Origin: Numida meleagris
Lineage: Eukaryota; Chordata; Aves; Galliformes; Numididae
Assembly (NCBI RefSeq): GCF_002078875.1
Contig: NC_034438.1
Location: forward strand, 70,005,459 to 70,069,458
Direction of reading: 5' to 3'
Length of the DNA: 64,000 nt
Part shown: positions 59,930-64,000 of the stretch, piece after piece
How the letters are laid out: each line of letters opens with the position of its first letter
How positions within the stretch are numbered: position 1 is the first letter of the stretch
Program-made: the position numbers and the translations under genes
The notes under the pieces: generated by a model
Seen by the model: only the letters and a program-made list of their open reading frames with translations
Databases searched by the model: none
What the model was told of the DNA's origin: nothing

Positions 59930-60190
59930 GGGGGGAAGCGATTTCAGGAAGATGCAAACTTTGTCAGGCCGGCACGGACGCGGAGAGGTTGATCATCAAC
60001 CCGAGCGCTGCACAATGGTGGGCAGCGGCGTGTGACACGGCGCGGCCAGATGTGCGGGGAAGTGTGAATGCCTTCGCTGAAAGGAGAACCGTTCCATTGC
60101 CTCCGCATTCACACAGGGGGCTGAAAACAGCGAGCCTTTGACCCCTGATGTAATTAAAACTTTGGCTGAGGGAAACTGTAGTCTCCTGCA
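59930..60190. promoter_or_regulatory. Candidate regulatory segment, CpG-containing
   Basis: A repeat-free segment with scattered CpGs (GGCACGGACGCGGAGAGG, GCGGCGTGTGACACGGCGCGG) followed by CCTTTGACCCCTGATG and TAATTAAAACTTTGGC, combining TCF/LEF-like and homeodomain-like sites. No reading frame of note. Confidence 0.25.
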
Positions 60191-61218
60191 ACAAAAGCGG
60201 GGTGGTTTCGCAAGATCTCAGATCTGCCCGGGAAGAGACAAAGATCCCCCTCCCCCCAGCGCTCCCCTCCCCCAAATGGCCCCAGGCCCCGGGCAATCGC
60301 TGGACATACCACGACCTTCTGAAAAGGGACTCTGGGAAGCGGCCAGCCCAGGAAAGAAGCGATCTCAGACACAAATGCAAGGATCCCTCTTTACCTTTCT
60401 GCTCGGGGCAAGGCACGCATCAGCCGGGAACATTGAGATGAAGGGGAATTAGCACAGTAATGCAGTCAGTGTCTCAGGCCTGTATGGAAGAAAAAGGAGT
60501 CACGAGCATCAGTAACTCTCCCAGTTTTCCTAGTGAACGGTTTCAGTTTAACCGGGGTATCAGAACCTTTGAAACCCACTTTTTTGTTCCAAGAAAGACA
60601 TCTGCAGGTTGGAGCGCTGTGGTCAGTGCTATTCCTTCCCTCCAAGCAAAAACAACGTTTCCCCTAGGCAAGCAAAACAAAATCAACTGACCCAAGGAAT
60701 CCAAGCAGCGACTTAAGACCCTGATCAATAATTATGGTCAGGTCACACGCAGGGGACACACTCAGATCACATTCGAAATTCAAATGTTGTGCATGGTGTA
60801 GCACCTCAGAATTACCTCCTTCTAGCCCTGCACTGCTACAGGCAGTTTTAAGCCATATGTTGGTTCCACATTTTTTCTCACAACTAGGTTGTTGTGAGCC
60901 TAGAATAAATGTGACACGTTACATGTTACCTAAAATACACAGGCCAGTTATGAAGATCAGCTCCGCATCCTCCCTCAGCGCACTGAATCAGCCACGGTTC
61001 TGGGTAGCATCCATCCTGAAGAGCAGAACAGGGCCCTGCAGTGCACGCGGGAGGAAATCACCAAGATCTGACCAGACCTGGGGGCAGCAAGCACTGAAAC
61101 GTTTTGCAGAGATTTGCAAGTATCGGAGGAGCTCTTCTTTCTGAAATCCTGGAAACTGAGATGTGATTTTCTTGCTGCAGCCAACTTCATCAGCTGTTGT
61201 ACGGCCTTCTCTTCCAGC

Positions 61219-61254
61219 TACTACGCACACTGGAACAGTTCAGTGTGCGTAGTA
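61219..61254. repeat. Perfect 14-bp inverted repeat (hairpin)
   Basis: TACTACGCACACTG (61219-61232) is followed after GAACAGTT by its exact reverse complement CAGTGTGCGTAGTA (61241-61254). Counting an inner G-T and an A-T pair, the stem can reach 16 pairs with a 4-base loop. Confidence 0.95.
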
Positions 61255-61259
61255 CATCA

Positions 61260-62900
61260 TAACGTGTGCTAATCATAAAGACAATCTCTTTATGGTATTG
61301 CTAAAACAAAGAAAAAAAAAAAACAGCGTAATACTTTGAATAATGTAGAGCAGAAATCTGAAGTTTCTTTGTAAATGCTTACATTCTCAGTCTCCTTAAA
61401 TACTTCAGGAAGACCAGAAGTCTGCACTTTATTCCAGAACACTCGGCCTTTCACCATCACTACGGCCAGATCTGAGACTAGTATAATAGATGGCATATTG
61501 ATTTTCTGTCTCAGAAATGCCCGAGCTCCTCTTAATAGAAAGGAAAAGGTAATTAAAGAATTAGGCAAAGTTTCTTAAGGTTTCTGTGTTGCTATGGGAA
61601 AGGTTCCTGCATGCATTAAATAACTGACAAAATAGGAATATTGATGGGGGGGGGGGGAAATGCATCTGTTCACACATCCCTTTCATGCGATATGCGAATA
61701 TTCCTGCAGAACAAAACAAGCAGGGATATAAAAGCAGAGGCTGAGTGGCGCTTTAAGGACAAAAGGGTCATTAGCAGGGTGCTGCTGTTCAGGAATTCCA
61801 GCCTGATAGCTTGCTTTTCTTTTTTTTTTTTTCCTTCCCCTTTTAACTTTATCGCTCAAGTCGGAATTCACAGAATTCACGACACTTGAGAGCAGCCTTC
61901 CAACCCGTTTCTGTAACGCTGTCTACCGGCCGTGGGTGAGGTCAGGAAAACCTGCCGGTGCCTTAGTGTCAGGGGGAAAAAAAGGGGAAAAAAAGTATTC
62001 TTTCCTACCTTCCTACTCTTTTCGTTATTCTTCGCATTGAAGGTGGCATCCAAGGCTGCTGCGCTTCCCAGTTCCTGTTGCTTCGCCACATTTCCCCCCC
62101 TCTTTCTGTGGATGGGAGGTGGATTTTCCTGGCAAACTCCTGAAGGAGCGTTTCTTTTTCTGGATTACCAGCCAACAACAAAAGTGTGCAGTCAGCTTGG
62201 TGGTGACCTCTGACACTGCAAAAAAACCAACATTTTTCGTCATGCCTTGACATTTGCTTGTTCATCGATGTGAAATCGGTGATTGCTGTCGGTATTAAAG
62301 GTAAACACATTGGAGTCCTGTTCAGGAAAAGTAGTAAGAGAAGTAACGTACAATTCTAGAAAATAAAAGAGGCTTACGTTGTAATTTCCCATTCTATCAT
62401 GCTCTGTAAATAGAAAATAACAATGCGCTTGCATGAAGATATCCCGTCAGGGAAGAACGCCGGCTTTTGTCTTTCAACATTTGCACTTCAATTCTCGCCT
62501 ACCTGTTCCTTTCAGATGCATTGCTCAAGCACTCAACGCCCTTCCTCCATTATTTGTCTGCCCAACCAAGATGATCTGCATCAATTAGGAGCCGGTTAAT
62601 GGAGCATGAAGACAGGTCACATTACTATGGAAATCCCCTCCTACAGCCAGCGAGCAGATGAGGAAATCTGGCGGAGAGATGAGAATCGATTTTCCCTGCG
62701 TGCCCCACTCTGTCCACCAGGATGACTCAGTGCGGCCCTCCGACCCAGGCGCTATGGCAGAGGTGAGTGCAGGCAGGGAACACGGACCTCAGGCAGCTGC
62801 ACTCCCTTCATCTTCCCCACGTCGCACGCTTCTTTTTTCACCAAGAAGCCAGGAGTGCCTTCCCATTTATTTAGGATAACGCTAAAGAAATAGGTGCATC
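61260..62900. other. Gene-free DNA with homopolymer runs
   Basis: No gene. A poly-A run at about 61311-61323, a poly-G run at 61646-61657, a poly-T run at 61820-61832, and an A-rich run at 61977-61994. No transposon recognised. Confidence 0.5.
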
Positions 62901-62929
62901 CAACTAAAAACCCACTGGAAGCCTAATCT

Positions 62930-63130
62930 CAAAAGGCACGGTATTTTTTGCCTCATGTCCCCAAGGATGCAATAAATGTCTTCTCTCCAATAAAAACGTT
63001 TGAAATCATTGGGCAAAATCCAATTCCTTAGTCATGCTAAGGGGAAGCAGCCAACCACTTAATCAGCCTGTGCGTATTGGCGGGTCAGCTGCTGACTACA
63101 CAACTCAAATGCGGCTAAAATTCATGCTGC
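62930..63130. promoter_or_regulatory. Candidate conserved non-coding segment
   Basis: A repeat-free stretch with TGCAATAAATG, CCAATAAAAACG, AACCACTTAATCAGCC, TATTGGCGGGTCAGCTGC and GGCTAAAATTCATGC. It resembles regulatory DNA by texture only. Confidence 0.25.
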
Positions 63131-64000
63131 CACCTGAGCCATCAGGGGGAGAGATTTTTCTGCATTGCCACTCCCTTCAGTAGACAAACCCAAGGAAAAT
63201 GGGATGACATTGGGTCTGTTTCTCGTGGAGCAAATACTTCTACTGAAGGGCAAAAAAAAAAAAAAAAAAAAAAGGTTTTGTTGTAGGTATGCAAGCGCAT
63301 GCAGATTGCTATTAATACTTTGTGGACATAAATATACTGTGAGGGAAAACGTAGATGTGCAGCACAGCAGCTGCTCTGCAAGCGAGTCCCAGCACAGATG
63401 AATGGAGGCTGGTTTGAAAGATCCCATCACACATGGCTCCAGATAGTAAATAACAGCAGAGGCTGATTCGCAGAGAATAGGAGGAAGAGGCACACTGACT
63501 GGGATACCAAATCTACTCAGCCCTGCTTCCTCCACTGGCCACAGGCAAACGCCGAAGGAAAATGAAAAATGAGGCAAGCGCGCGCTTCCTCCTCAGCAAC
63601 ACTCCCACAGCCTCCAACTATTTTCAGCGCAGGGGACTGCTGCATCTTGAGAGGGTGCTCGTTCACCGACTGCGCGGCCTCTGCCCACCTTCTACCTGCA
63701 GCCTGTGCTCTGCAGGGATGCTGTATAGGTCGCTCCCAGGCACCGCACGAGGAGGGAGCTCCTGACGCGGCTCCTACCAGCACCCATCAGACGGTGTGCG
63801 CCTGGACGGTCCGCCACCAAACACTCTCTTGGAGTTCTTGGGATGGGACAGGCCTCGGGCACGGCCCTTCTGAGTAATTTAGTTTCAGGGTGCAGGGTCT
63901 GGGCCTGCTCAGCTGCTTCCCATGAGAGGCGGTGCCGGGCAGCTCAGCACTCACGCTGCTTTCCAGCTTCCTTTCCCACTTCCAGTATTCCCTTCTGAGA
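63131..64000. other. Gene-free DNA at the window edge
   Basis: A 22-base poly-A run at about 63252-63273, then unremarkable sequence. XPA, the neighbour of FOXE1 in human, is not visible and would lie beyond the window if synteny holds. Confidence 0.45.

Noticed and set aside
1..64000. CRISPR arrays, operons, insertion sequences, tRNA or rRNA genes
   Set aside because: This is vertebrate DNA. No regularly spaced repeats and no tRNA or rRNA sequence were recognised by eye on either strand.

Overview
This is vertebrate nuclear DNA from a bird, most likely a galliform such as chicken, turkey or quail. The evidence is split genes with GT-AG introns, many 5'-truncated CR1 LINEs with the ATTCTATG-type 3' tail typical of bird genomes, a mariner element with Galluhop-like ends, and recognisable avian orthologues of two vertebrate genes. 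The HEMGN and FOXE1 pair sits together on human 9q22, and I recall chicken HEMGN being Z-linked, so the Z chromosome is the likely location. That placement is recall plus inference, not read from the sequence.

Layout. At 1-2.1 kb are the last three recognisable coding exons of hemogen (HEMGN, + strand), ending in a conserved C-terminal motif with a polyadenylation signal about 100 bp later. From 2.1 to 12 kb is intergenic DNA holding one CR1 copy, a consensus-matching CTCF-type motif, purine-rich and CA repeats, and a minus-strand AATAAA that may end the FOXE1 transcript. At 12.03-12.89 kb is the single-exon forkhead gene FOXE1 (- strand), inside a CpG island with a TATA-like box close upstream of the start codon. 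The two genes are tail to tail, as in human.

From 13.3 to 64 kb I find no protein-coding gene. This gene desert upstream of FOXE1 carries a probable solo ERV-type LTR (about 18.8-19.6 kb), many CR1 fragments on both strands (22.7, 28.1, 29.9, 31.1, 34.4, 35.4-36.1, 37.4-39.9 nested, 41.2-41.9, 43.6-44.6, 52.5, 54.1-55.1 kb), a 488-bp Galluhop-like deletion derivative at 55.9-56.4 kb, and small satellites. The right end (about 57.8-63.2 kb) has no recognisable repeats, is rich in homeodomain-like TAATTA sites, and contains a perfect 16-bp palindrome and a perfect 14-bp-stem hairpin. It looks like candidate cis-regulatory DNA for FOXE1.

How the parts relate. HEMGN encodes a haematopoietic nuclear regulator, with a reported role in chick testis determination. 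FOXE1 encodes a thyroid and pharyngeal forkhead transcription factor. They are separate transcription units, and a CTCF-like motif between them could insulate them. I found no multi-gene novel system; the most useful leads are regulatory and structural.
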